A DNA stretch of 64,000 nt from Clostridia bacterium (GTDB lineage: Bacteria > Bacillota > Clostridia > UMGS1883), in the NCBI GenBank assembly GCA_017472685.1, contig JAFUOO010000009.1, positions 1 through 64,000 on the forward strand, read 5' to 3'. The position numbers and the translations under genes were made by a program. Positions 37,683 to 46,362 of this stretch are shown here, one piece after another; positions within the stretch are counted from its first letter, which is position 1; each line of letters begins with the position of its first letter. Under the pieces are notes generated by a model. It had not been told where the DNA came from. It searched no databases and worked only from the letters and a program-made list of their open reading frames with translations.

Positions 37683-40600
37683 ATGAAAAAGGTTTTATCA
37701 GCGATTATGGTTTTTGCAATACTGTTAAGCATTGTGCCCGTAAAGGCAGAAAAGGAGGATATTATGACAGAGGATGCAGCTATCGAGTATAAAATCCGGT
37801 ATGACAAGCCTGCGGATACAGAAAGCTATGATGCATGGGAAAAGCTTTCTTTGCCTGTTGGCAACGGTAATATCGGCGGCAATGTATTCGGCGGATACGA
37901 TGTTGAAAGAATTACATTAAACGAAAAAACTATGTGGTCAGGCGGCCCTGCTGAATCAAGACCTGACTACAATGGCGGAAATAATGTTGAATACGGAAAA
38001 TACGGCGAAACATTAAAGGAAGTACAGAGATTGTTTGCCGAAGGGAAAAATACCGAGGCATCAAAGCTTTGCGATAAGCTTATCGGTGATTCTGACGGCT
38101 ACGGCGGATATCAGCAGTTTGGTAACCTCTATCTTGATTTTGGGAAAGTGGAGAGTGTTGAAAACTACTCACGCGGCCTTGATATCGAAAGCGGTATTGC
38201 TTTTGTGGAATATGATTACAATGGAGTTCACTACACTCGTGAGATTTTTACAAGCTATCAAGAAAACGTTATGGTTATCCACCTTACAACTGATGGCGGA
38301 GAACTGGATGTAAACATTGCATTGGAGAGTGAAAACGGCGGAGCTGCACCAAGGAGCTCGGAAGTTGAAGCTATCGACAATACTATCCTTTTAACAGGTG
38401 AGCTGGACGATAATCAGCTTAAATATGCAGGTTTCCTTGAAGTTACAACAAATAGTGGCACTATATTGCCCATTGGAGAAAAGCTTCATGTAAAGGATAC
38501 AGATGAGGCAATAATTATTCTCAGCATGGGAACAGATTATGCTCTCGATTATCCCATTTATCGTACCGGAGAAACGCAGGATGAACTTAACGCGAGAGTT
38601 ATAAGCTATGTAAATAATGCAACAAAAAAGAACTATGAGAAATTGAAGGAAGAGCACATAGAAGATATTACAGAGTTACTTGGAAGAGTGGAGCTTGACC
38701 TTGGACAGAAGATGCCTCAGGTAACCACAGATGAGCTTTTAGCGGCATATAAGGCTGATGCCCTTGAAAAAGAATACAAAGCTTATCTTGAGGTGCTGTT
38801 GTTCCAATACGGCAGATATCTTTTAGTGTCCTCTTCCAGAGAGAATAATATTTTGCCTGCAAACCTGCAAGGTATATGGGTAGGTAAAAACGGAAGTGCA
38901 TGGAATTCGGACTATCATATAAATGTAAACCTGCAAATGAACTATTGGCATGCATATAACACTAATCTCAAAGAGTGTGCAATCCCTATGATTGACTATG
39001 TCGAAGGCTTCCGTGAGCCCGGAAGAGTTACGGCAAATATCTACTTCGGTGTTGAGTCTACAGATGAAAACCCCGAGAACGGCTTTACTGCAAACACTCA
39101 ATCAACGCCTTACGGCTGGACAGCTCCGGGCTGGAGCTTTGACTGGGGATGGTCTCCCGCAAGCGTGCCCTGGATGCTGCAGAATGTGTGGGAATATTAT
39201 GAATACACCCTGGATGAAGATTTTCTTCGTGAAACCATTTATCCTATAATGAAGGAGCAGGCTGTGTTCTATTCCCAGGTTCTTATTGAGGATGAAGACG
39301 GAAGGCTTATTTCAACTCCTGCATACTCACCTGAGCATGGTCCAAGAACAAACGGAAATACATATGAACAGTCTCTTATATGGCAGCTTTTCACAGATAC
39401 AATCACAGCAGGCGAAATTCTCGGTGAGAATGAAGAGGTATTGAACGAGTGGCGAAGCATTTTGTCAAGGCTTCGTGTGCCAATTGAAATAGGCGACGAT
39501 GGACAAATCAAGGAATGGTACGAAGAAACAACCTTAGGCAGTGTACCGAAGTCCGATGCATATGGTCACAGACATATTTCGCACCTTTTAGGCTTATACC
39601 CCGGAGACCTTATATCTGTTGATACTCCCGAGTGGTTTGAAGCGGCAAGGGTATCACTTGATGCAAGAGTTGATGCTTCCACAGGCTGGGCAATGGGGCA
39701 GCGAATTAACACATGGGCGAGACTTGGTGACGGGGAGCATATGTATCAGCTCATTGAAACTCTTATGAAAACAGGTATCCTTGATAACCTCTGGGACACG
39801 CATCCGCCTTTCCAGATTGACGGCAACTTTGGATATACGGCAGGTGTTGCAGAAGCCTTAATGCAAAGCAATATGGGATACATCAATATTCTACCTGCAA
39901 TTCCTTCGGCATGGAGCGAAGGCGAGGTTAAAGGGCTCGTGGCAAGAGGCAACTATGAGGTCGGTATTAAATGGAATGACTCTATAGCAAACGAAGTTAC
40001 AATTAAGGCAAATGAAGGCGGAGATTGCGTCGTGCAGCTGACAGCAGGCGACGAATTGAAAATTACTGATTCAAAGGGCAACAATATAGCATATAAAACA
40101 GTGCAGAAAAACCGTATCAGCTTTGCGGCGGAAAAAGGCGAAGCGTATACAATCAGTAATAGTGGCGTAGTTGTTGCACCCAAAAATATTGAGGCAATAA
40201 GATATGGCAAAAACCGTGTTAAGCTTTCCTGGGATGAAGTAAAGGGTGTTAAAGGCTACAATATTTACCGCAAAGCCGATGAGGGTGAATTTGAGCTTGT
40301 TGCTTCTGACGTAAAAGGCAGAATCTATAAGGATGCTTCTGCACCGATGGATAAAGTATACACATATATGGTTTCATCCGTAAGCGAAAAAGGAACGGAA
40401 AGTGAACTGTCAGAAGAAATTTGTGAAACAGGCGGTCGAGAAGAAATTGTTGACAGTAACGATGGCAGGGTAAGGTATGCCGGCTCATGGCAAATGTATA
40501 CTGAAAGTGACCACTACATGTCCACAAACAACTGCTCCTGGACAAAGGGAAGTACGGCTGAGCTTAAGTTTTACGGCACGGGAATAGAGTTGTATTCTGT

Positions 40601-41087
40601 TGCGAAGCCGAATTATAATGCTGTAAATATTTATATTGACGGAGAAAAGGTCGGAGAGAATTACTCTGTTAATTCTAAGGAAAAGCGGACGGATTTCCTC
40701 GTGTTTTCAAAGAAGGACCTCAAATACGGCGAGCATACCATTAAGGTAGAGGTGTTGGATAAGGTTGTCACAGGAGTAAAGGATTTGAGTATATCCGTAG
40801 ACTATTTTAAGGTGTATTCGGATTTTTTAAACACCGGTATAGTAGCCGTTAAGGAAAAAGGCGACGATTATGTAAGCATTGAAACAGATTTTGATGATCC
40901 CGGAAAATATATAATGATTGTTGCCGCATACGAGGATATGATGTTGAAAGATGTGGCTACAAGAAATGTAGAGGTGCCTTGTGGCGTGGAAACCTTTAAA
41001 GTTGACATTAAGGCGAAGGATAAAATGGTTAAGGTATTTCTCTGGAATAAAAATATAGAATGTTTTTCGGAGATGATTGAAGAATAG
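37683..41087 (+). CDS. Secreted GH95 alpha-L-fucosidase-type enzyme
   Basis: 1134 aa, RBS aaaggtg. Signal peptide about 1-22. A classical GH95: N-terminal 'LPVGNGNIGGNVFGG' and 'LNEKTMWSGGP', then 'ANLQGIWVGKNGSAWNSDYH', N-x-N pair in 'INVNLQMNYW' (N414, N416), 'HRHISHLLGLYPG', and catalytic base Asp in 'QIDGNFGYTAG' (D713). These correspond to N421, N423 and D766 of the Bifidobacterium AfcA fucosidase. After the catalytic part (about 30-825) come an FN3 domain (about 829-915), a galactose-binding-like module (about 919-1045) and the shared tail module. It should release alpha-1,2-linked L-fucose or L-galactose from pectin or xyloglucan side chains by inversion. Monocistronic and divergent from an AraC gene. 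Confidence 0.9.
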   Translation: MKKVLSAIMVFAILLSIVPVKAEKEDIMTEDAAIEYKIRYDKPADTESYDAWEKLSLPVGNGNIGGNVFGGYDVERITLNEKTMWSGGPAESRPDYNGGNNVEYGKYGETLKEVQRLFAEGKNTEASKLCDKLIGDSDGYGGYQQFGNLYLDFGKVESVENYSRGLDIESGIAFVEYDYNGVHYTREIFTSYQENVMVIHLTTDGGELDVNIALESENGGAAPRSSEVEAIDNTILLTGELDDNQLKYAGFLEVTTNSGTILPIGEKLHVKDTDEAIIILSMGTDYALDYPIYRTGETQDELNARVISYVNNATKKNYEKLKEEHIEDITELLGRVELDLGQKMPQVTTDELLAAYKADALEKEYKAYLEVLLFQYGRYLLVSSSRENNILPANLQGIWVGKNGSAWNSDYHINVNLQMNYWHAYNTNLKECAIPMIDYVEGFREPGRVTANIYFGVESTDENPENGFTANTQSTPYGWTAPGWSFDWGWSPASVPWMLQNVWEYYEYTLDEDFLRETIYPIMKEQAVFYSQVLIEDEDGRLISTPAYSPEHGPRTNGNTYEQSLIWQLFTDTITAGEILGENEEVLNEWRSILSRLRVPIEIGDDGQIKEWYEETTLGSVPKSDAYGHRHISHLLGLYPGDLISVDTPEWFEAARVSLDARVDASTGWAMGQRINTWARLGDGEHMYQLIETLMKTGILDNLWDTHPPFQIDGNFGYTAGVAEALMQSNMGYINILPAIPSAWSEGEVKGLVARGNYEVGIKWNDSIANEVTIKANEGGDCVVQLTAGDELKITDSKGNNIAYKTVQKNRISFAAEKGEAYTISNSGVVVAPKNIEAIRYGKNRVKLSWDEVKGVKGYNIYRKADEGEFELVASDVKGRIYKDASAPMDKVYTYMVSSVSEKGTESELSEEICETGGREEIVDSNDGRVRYAGSWQMYTESDHYMSTNNCSWTKGSTAELKFYGTGIELYSVAKPNYNAVNIYIDGEKVGENYSVNSKEKRTDFLVFSKKDLKYGEHTIKVEVLDKVVTGVKDLSISVDYFKVYSDFLNTGIVAVKEKGDDYVSIETDFDDPGKYIMIVAAYEDMMLKDVATRNVEVPCGVETFKVDIKAKDKMVKVFLWNKNIECFSEMIEE

Positions 41088-41122
41088 TTTTATGCAAAGC
41101 GAAAGATTCCGGAAATACAAAA

Positions 41123-41160
41123 AATTTAAACGCAGACCGATTTCGGTCTGCGTTTAAATT
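41123..41160 (+). terminator. Terminator hairpin after GH95
   Basis: Perfect 18-bp stem (core aacgcagaccga / tcggtctgcgtt) with a 2-base spacer. A near-identical stem follows the 50833 gene (51401-51430). Confidence 0.9.
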
Positions 41161-41300
41161 TATCTAAAGGTTACGCTGCTCTGTTTAACGGGTTTAGAGA
41201 GGTCAGTTACCCGTCGGAGCGCTTCGGAGAAGCGAACAAAATGCAGTAAATAGAGTTTTGGTAGATGTAGCGTGGGAATGGGTGATTGATGGATAAAATT
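41161..41300 (+). repeat. Dispersed intergenic repeat, copy B
   Basis: Starts right after the terminator with 'aaggttacg', contains the hairpin cgcttc-gga-gaagcg, the 12-mer acaaaatgcagt (41236-41247), then 'gtagatgtagcgtgggaatg' and 'ggtgattgatgg'. Same order as in copies C and E. Confidence 0.85.
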
Positions 41301-41355
41301 AGCATTGATTTTTATTTTATAAATCTCTATAATAAAAACCAAGGAGATGTTTTTT

Positions 41356-41997
41356 ATGAATATGAATCTATTGCAAGGGAAAAATGTATATGCTTTTGGC
41401 GACAGTATTGTTTACGGACATACCGCTCCTGAAACATCGTTTATGCAACTAATTGCCGATGAAACTAAAATTACCCTTACAATGAATGCAAAAAACGGTG
41501 CGACAGTTATTGACACAGGTGAAAATACCATCGTCACGCAGGTAAGGAATGCATCTTGCTTAAAGCCCGATATAGTTCTGTTTGACGGCTATACCAATGA
41601 TGCATATAGCTGCGTTTTGAAAAATATAGGTTATCCAAAGGGGCGCAACGAAACAAGCTTTGACAACAAAACCTTCTGCGGAGCGTTTGAGGAAATAATT
41701 TATACAATTAAAACAAAATGGCCCGATGCAAAGCTTTTATTTGTGGCTGTTCATAAAAATGCGGCACGTGATTGGAGTGTTCAGCTCACGCTGCATGATG
41801 CCGCTGTGGCAATATGCAGGGAATGGGGTGTTGAAATCGCCGATGTGTTTTCCGACACTGCATTTGACACAAGAGATGCTGATCAAATGAAAGAATTTAT
41901 TATAGGTGCAAGCGGCTCGCATCCAAATGAGGCTGGCTACAGAAAATTTTACATACCGCTTGTAATTGAAAAACTCTGCGCTCTTGAACAAATGTGA
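41356..41997 (+). CDS. Cytoplasmic SGNH/GDSL-family esterase
   Basis: 213 aa. AAGGAG at 41341-41346 sets the start at the ATG 41356 (9 bases away); an earlier in-frame ATG at 41347 directly abuts the ribosome site. No signal peptide. SGNH blocks: 'AFGDSIVYGHT' (nucleophile Ser), 'NGATVID' (Gly), 'DGYTND' (Asn), and 'SGSHPNEAGY' (catalytic His). The Asp normally three residues before that His (D-x-x-H) is Ser here, so the triad may be a dyad or use another acid. A role in removing acetyl groups from imported pectin oligosaccharides fits the context (inference). Between two copies of the dispersed repeat, each after a hairpin. Confidence 0.75.
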   Translation: MNMNLLQGKNVYAFGDSIVYGHTAPETSFMQLIADETKITLTMNAKNGATVIDTGENTIVTQVRNASCLKPDIVLFDGYTNDAYSCVLKNIGYPKGRNETSFDNKTFCGAFEEIIYTIKTKWPDAKLLFVAVHKNAARDWSVQLTLHDAAVAICREWGVEIADVFSDTAFDTRDADQMKEFIIGASGSHPNEAGYRKFYIPLVIEKLCALEQM

Positions 41998-42046
41998 ATT
42001 TGGAGACATACATTTTTTGCATTGTTTAAAGATGTAAATACAAATA

Positions 42047-42068
42047 AGCAACCGAAAAATCGGTTGCT
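42047..42068 (+). terminator. Terminator hairpin
   Basis: Stem agcaaccga / tcggttgct with a 4-base loop, followed by tttaagtttt, 50 bases after the SGNH esterase stop. Confidence 0.8.
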
Positions 42069-42074
42069 TTTAAG

Positions 42075-42233
42075 TTTTGTCGGAAGGTTACGACATTTGT
42101 TTTGGGTTTGTTCTCCGAGGTCTGTTACTCGCCTGAGCCCCTCGGAGAAGCAGACAAAATGCAGTAAGAGGTGTTTGGGTAGACAGGGCGTGTGAAATGG
42201 GTGATTGACGGACGCAGGGAATTTTGATAAAAT
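42075..42233 (+). repeat. Dispersed intergenic repeat, copy C, ending in a promoter
   Basis: 'cggaaggttacg', 'ctcggagaag', acaaaatgcagt (42154-42165), 'gtgtgaaatgggtgattgacgg'. The 3' end supplies TTGACG (42205-42210), 17 bases, TAAAAT (42228-42233), a good sigma-A promoter for the PL11 gene that starts at 42265. Confidence 0.8.
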
Positions 42234-42264
42234 ATATCCAATAACTAAAAAAGAGGGGAATTAT

Positions 42265-45200
42265 GTGAAAAAATTTGTACTTACACTAATTGTACTTTTT
42301 CTTATGGTAATACCGGCTCATGCAGAGGGCGTTAACCGGGCTGTTGCCATTAAAACAGATGAGGGCGTTTTCTTGTCATGGCCTATGGAGGAAGATGGCA
42401 AGGAATACACAATTTATCGTAATGGCGAGGCTATTGCCACAACAACTGTTACAAACTATACCGATGCAGGGGGAGATGGTACGGGCGAGTATAAAATAAA
42501 TGATACCCAAGTTTCTGTGTGGAGCAGTCAGTACCTGGAAGTGCCTGTATCAGTGCCTCAACCTTATGAGGTTACAATACCTGACCTGCAGCGTGTTGTA
42601 ATGACACCTGAAAACGGGGGAGATATTGCTTTAGGTACAGAGTGGACACTCTACCCTTACGGCAACGGTTACACAGTTTTCATAAACGATGAGGGTATCT
42701 GCTTAGATGTTGTTGATTGGAAGATAGATGTAGGAAGCGTGCTCGGTGTGTATGCATATAACAATGGTAACAACCAGCGCTTTATGATTGAAGAAGAAAA
42801 AAACGCTTGTTATTTAAAGGGTGAGCAGAGCGGGTTATATCTTCGTGTTGACGATGAGGGCACAATAATGCTTTCCGAAAAGGAAAATGCAACCCGCTTT
42901 ATTATGCGTGACGCAGAGCGTGAAATGACAGAGGCTGTTCGAAAAACAGTTTATAATGCTTTACTCCCTGCAACATATTCTCCCGGCGATGCATCGCTCG
43001 GCGACCTTGACGGCGACGGCGAGTGGGAAATTGTCTTAAAATGGGATCCTTCGAATGCACGTGATGCGGCAAGCGGCGGAAAAACGGGAAGAGTTTTTAT
43101 TGATGCATACGAGCTTGACGGCACACTTATGTGGAGAATTGACTTAGGCGTTAATATTCGTGCGGGTGCTCACGATACACAGTTTTTGGTTTATGACTTT
43201 GATGGGGACGGAAAGTCCGAGGTTTCCTTCCGTATATCCGACGGCACAATTGACGGAGAAGGTAATGTGATAGGTGACGGCGAAAAAGACTGGCGTGACG
43301 GTAACGGCAGAAACCTTGAAGGTCCCTTGTGGGTTGCAGTTTTTGAAGGTGCAACGGGTAAGCTGCTTGCTAAATGCGATTTTGATCCGCAAAACGTGGG
43401 CAGGGCGACCTTTGAAAGCTTTGGCGATGGCTACGGAAATCGCTCAGAAAGATATAACGCCTGTGTTGCATATCTTGACGGTGTAACACCGCACCTTGTG
43501 TTCCAGAGGGGCTACTATGCAAGAACAGTAGTTAGTGCATATACATATAAAAACGGCGAAATAAAGAAGGTTTGGCGCTTCGATACTGCCGATGAAGGTA
43601 TGGGGCAATACGGAGGCAACGGTAACCACAATATTTCTGTTGCAGATGCAGATAATGACGGCTATGACGAAATATTCTTAGGCTCGTTAACCCTTGACCA
43701 TGACGGAAGTGTATTATGGTGCGGGTTTGAAGGCCACGGCGATGCTATGCACCTTGGTGACTTTGACCCTGATAACGAAGGGTTAGAGTTTTTCTCTGTT
43801 CATGAAGGCGGGCAGTTTGGCTATACTATTCACGATGCAGCTACAGGTGAAAAAATATTTGATATACCCGGCGCAAAGGACACAGGCAGAGGTATGATAG
43901 CATGTGTAGGACCATTTGGTGGTAACTATATTGTAAACGTGGGCAGTGGAGCAAGAAGAATTAATTCATTAGGTGAGGATGTTACCGTAGGCGATTACGG
44001 TTCCTGTTTCAGAGTATACTGGGACGGCGATTTGTACGAAGAACTGCTTGGAGGCACAACAGTTTCGGACTATGCGGCAGATGGCAGTCGTGTTACATTG
44101 ATTGATACATGGAATGATGGAGCAAGTGCTATTAACGGCACTAAGAGCACACCCTGCCTTAGTGTTGATATGTTTGGTGACTGGCGAGAGGAAATTATCT
44201 GGAAAACTCAGGAAAATACGGCGCTGAGAATTTACACAACAACTATCCCCACTGAATTTTCTCTGCCGCCGTTAATGACAGACCACGTATACCGCATGGG
44301 TATTGTGTGGCAGAACAGTAGCTACAACCAGCCACCTCATTTAAGCTATTACCCTGAATCGGGCTTAAGGCTTTGGATTGGTAGCGATAAGGCAGACATC
44401 AACGGTATGGAACTGGCGATTGATTCTGCACCCTATATTGAAAACGACAGAACAATGGTGCCCTTACGCTTTATTGCCGAAATGTTTGACTTTGATGTTT
44501 TCTACGATAACGGAAAGGTAATAATATCAAAGAATAATTCCGTGTTTGAAACAGTTATAGGCACACGTATATATACTATGAACGGCTTGGAAAAAGAAAT
44601 GGATGCCGAAAGCGTAATTGTAAACGACAGAACGATGGTGCCTGTGAGAGTTATTGCGGAAGCCTTTGGTATGAATGTAGATTGGAATAACGAAGAAAGA
44701 ATGGTTACAGTAACACGAGGCAGAGCAAAGGAAGACTTTGTGACTGTGTTTGTTGTGGGAAAAGGCAATGAAGCAGAAATTGGTGAAATGCTTAAATACT
44801 TCTTTGATGAAACTGTAGCAATTAAAGCTGTAGGTTCAATTGAAGAAATTTCGGGTGAAGAGGGCGACTATGTGGTTGTTTACTCAGACGCGGATGCTTC
44901 CGTGCTGAAAGATATGGGAATAGCCGTTATCAACGCAACAGATGTACAGATAAGCGAGGATATGACAAACCACGAAAAATTCAAGTGCGCTGAAGAAATT
45001 GCAAAACAGATGTGCCACACTATAGATGCGACGAGCCGTAAGATAGACGGCTATTCTCAGATGGCATCATTTACAGGAGAAAAGACCTTTGATGTGGATA
45101 TATGGGGTGATACGGCTTGTTACCGTGTTACACTTGTGGGCAATGCAACAGTTGATATAAATAACGAAACTTATCTTACATGGGAAATGGAAGATAGCCT

Positions 45201-45480
45201 TGTTACTTATGTTGGCGCTGTGGACGGAAAAATCAGCGTGAAGTCACAGGGAAATGTAAATGTTACGATAGAGCCCTGGGACAGTGTTGAAACTGAAAAA
45301 TTTGAAGCGCCCACTGATATGGAGCTTACAAATACTGTTGCAGGCATTGAAAGATATGAAAACGAAACTCGTGTAACAATCTATAACACAAACACTGAAG
45401 CAAAGAAGGTAAGGATAGGAAACAGCATTGTTACAGTATTGCCCAAGAGTGCAATTACATACGAAAAGAAGGTGTGGTAA
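42265..45480 (+). CDS. Secreted PL11 rhamnogalacturonan lyase with inserted ricin-type lectin domain
   Basis: 1071 aa. The GTG at 42265 is chosen because GAGGGG lies 6 bases upstream and a signal peptide (about 1-20, ending 'PAHAEG') starts there. Residues about 20-102 are the N-terminal Ig-like domain of YesW/YesX. Where YesW goes straight into its propeller, a ricin-type lectin domain is inserted (about 102-215). The propeller (about 232-705) is closely YesW-like: 'DASLGDLDGDGEWEIVLKWD', 'RAGAHDTQF', 'GNGNHNISVADADNDG', 'DWREEIIWKTQENTALRIYT', with several Ca-binding DxDxDG motifs. A copper-amine-oxidase-N-like stalk domain follows (about 709-820), then about 250 residues I do not recognise. 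PL11 enzymes cleave the rhamnose-galacturonate backbone of RG-I by beta-elimination. Its stop overlaps the next start. Confidence 0.9.
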   Translation: MKKFVLTLIVLFLMVIPAHAEGVNRAVAIKTDEGVFLSWPMEEDGKEYTIYRNGEAIATTTVTNYTDAGGDGTGEYKINDTQVSVWSSQYLEVPVSVPQPYEVTIPDLQRVVMTPENGGDIALGTEWTLYPYGNGYTVFINDEGICLDVVDWKIDVGSVLGVYAYNNGNNQRFMIEEEKNACYLKGEQSGLYLRVDDEGTIMLSEKENATRFIMRDAEREMTEAVRKTVYNALLPATYSPGDASLGDLDGDGEWEIVLKWDPSNARDAASGGKTGRVFIDAYELDGTLMWRIDLGVNIRAGAHDTQFLVYDFDGDGKSEVSFRISDGTIDGEGNVIGDGEKDWRDGNGRNLEGPLWVAVFEGATGKLLAKCDFDPQNVGRATFESFGDGYGNRSERYNACVAYLDGVTPHLVFQRGYYARTVVSAYTYKNGEIKKVWRFDTADEGMGQYGGNGNHNISVADADNDGYDEIFLGSLTLDHDGSVLWCGFEGHGDAMHLGDFDPDNEGLEFFSVHEGGQFGYTIHDAATGEKIFDIPGAKDTGRGMIACVGPFGGNYIVNVGSGARRINSLGEDVTVGDYGSCFRVYWDGDLYEELLGGTTVSDYAADGSRVTLIDTWNDGASAINGTKSTPCLSVDMFGDWREEIIWKTQENTALRIYTTTIPTEFSLPPLMTDHVYRMGIVWQNSSYNQPPHLSYYPESGLRLWIGSDKADINGMELAIDSAPYIENDRTMVPLRFIAEMFDFDVFYDNGKVIISKNNSVFETVIGTRIYTMNGLEKEMDAESVIVNDRTMVPVRVIAEAFGMNVDWNNEERMVTVTRGRAKEDFVTVFVVGKGNEAEIGEMLKYFFDETVAIKAVGSIEEISGEEGDYVVVYSDADASVLKDMGIAVINATDVQISEDMTNHEKFKCAEEIAKQMCHTIDATSRKIDGYSQMASFTGEKTFDVDIWGDTACYRVTLVGNATVDINNETYLTWEMEDSLVTYVGAVDGKISVKSQGNVNVTIEPWDSVETEKFEAPTDMELTNTVAGIERYENETRVTIYNTNTEAKKVRIGNSIVTVLPKSAITYEKKVW

Positions 45481-46235
45481 TGAAAAGGATAGGTTTAATA
45501 ATTCTTGCGTTGATGTTAGTTTTCGGAAGTTCATGCGCATTGGCAGAGGAGGTTTGGGTTGCTTCTGTTGACGATATAGCCGAGGCTTTAGGCGTGACGG
45601 TTGACTACGACGAAAAAACAGACAGCCTTTTTGTAAACGGCATTGACACTGCAGCTGTAAAAGGCAAGGAAACAACGCTTTATGTAAACGGGTTTAAGTG
45701 CGAATATGATGCAGGAGTAATAAAAGAAAACGGAACGTTTTATCTCTCTGATGCTGTTGTGGAGGCTGAATTTGGTCTTACTGCTTCAAGTGACGGGAGT
45801 TTAATAAAATTGCAGAAAGAAGCTCCCGCGGTTGAAATTTCCCCCGACAAAATTTATGCTATTATAAACTGTCAGTCGGGTAAGGCACTCACGGCGGAAG
45901 GTAATAACCTTTTTACATCGGAATTTACAAAGGCTGAAGGGCAGAAGTTTAAAATACTTGATAGCGGAACAGAAGGCTTTTATCATATCCGCACAGTGGA
46001 AACCGACAGAAACCTTGATGTTTATAACCATTGGATGGACCCCGGTGTAAAGATTATTGTATGGGATCAGGGTGCAGGCGACAACCAGAAGTTCTCGATT
46101 GAAAGTGTAGAAGGTGGATACTACATAACCGCACGAGGAAGAGCGCTTCCCATTGATGAATACGAAGAAGGTATTGTACAGAATGCCGTTCACGGCGGCG
46201 AAAGCCAGAAGTGGCAGATTGTTGAGATAATATAA
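45480..46235 (+). CDS. Secreted stalk-domain plus ricin-type lectin protein
   Basis: 251 aa. ATG at 45480 shares its A with the stop of the PL11 gene (TAATG), so the two are translationally coupled. Signal peptide about 1-23 ('SSCALAEEV'; a Cys is present but the lipobox is poor). Residues about 25-115 are a copper-amine-oxidase-N-like stalk domain ('DDIAEALGVTVDYDEKTDSLF'). Residues about 120-251 are a ricin-type lectin domain ('GKALTAEGNNLFTSEFT', 'NQKFSIES', 'SQKWQIVE'). No catalytic domain: it combines just the two accessory module types of the upstream lyase and may dock it to substrate or cell wall (inference). Confidence 0.78.
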   Translation: MKRIGLIILALMLVFGSSCALAEEVWVASVDDIAEALGVTVDYDEKTDSLFVNGIDTAAVKGKETTLYVNGFKCEYDAGVIKENGTFYLSDAVVEAEFGLTASSDGSLIKLQKEAPAVEISPDKIYAIINCQSGKALTAEGNNLFTSEFTKAEGQKFKILDSGTEGFYHIRTVETDRNLDVYNHWMDPGVKIIVWDQGAGDNQKFSIESVEGGYYITARGRALPIDEYEEGIVQNAVHGGESQKWQIVEII

Positions 46236-46250
46236 AACAGTAGCTTATGC

Positions 46251-46287
46251 AAACACACCGAGGGAAACCTCGGTGTGTTTTGTTTTT
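46251..46287 (+). terminator. Terminator of the PL11 operon
   Basis: 13-bp perfect stem aaacacaccgagg / cctcggtgtgttt with a GAAA loop, followed by tgttttt. Confidence 0.92.
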
Positions 46288-46298
46288 ATGCAGATAAT

Positions 46299-46329
46299 AA
46301 AAGAGGAAATGCAACGCATTTCCTCTTTT
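46299..46329 (-). terminator. Terminator of the deacetylase-like gene
   Basis: Perfect 14-bp stem aaaagaggaaatgc / gcatttcctctttt with a 3-base loop, 34 bases past the stop of the minus-strand gene; symmetrical, so it may back up the plus-strand terminator too. Confidence 0.8.
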
Positions 46330-46362
46330 GTGATATGTGGCATTACAACCTTTGTTTTGTTT

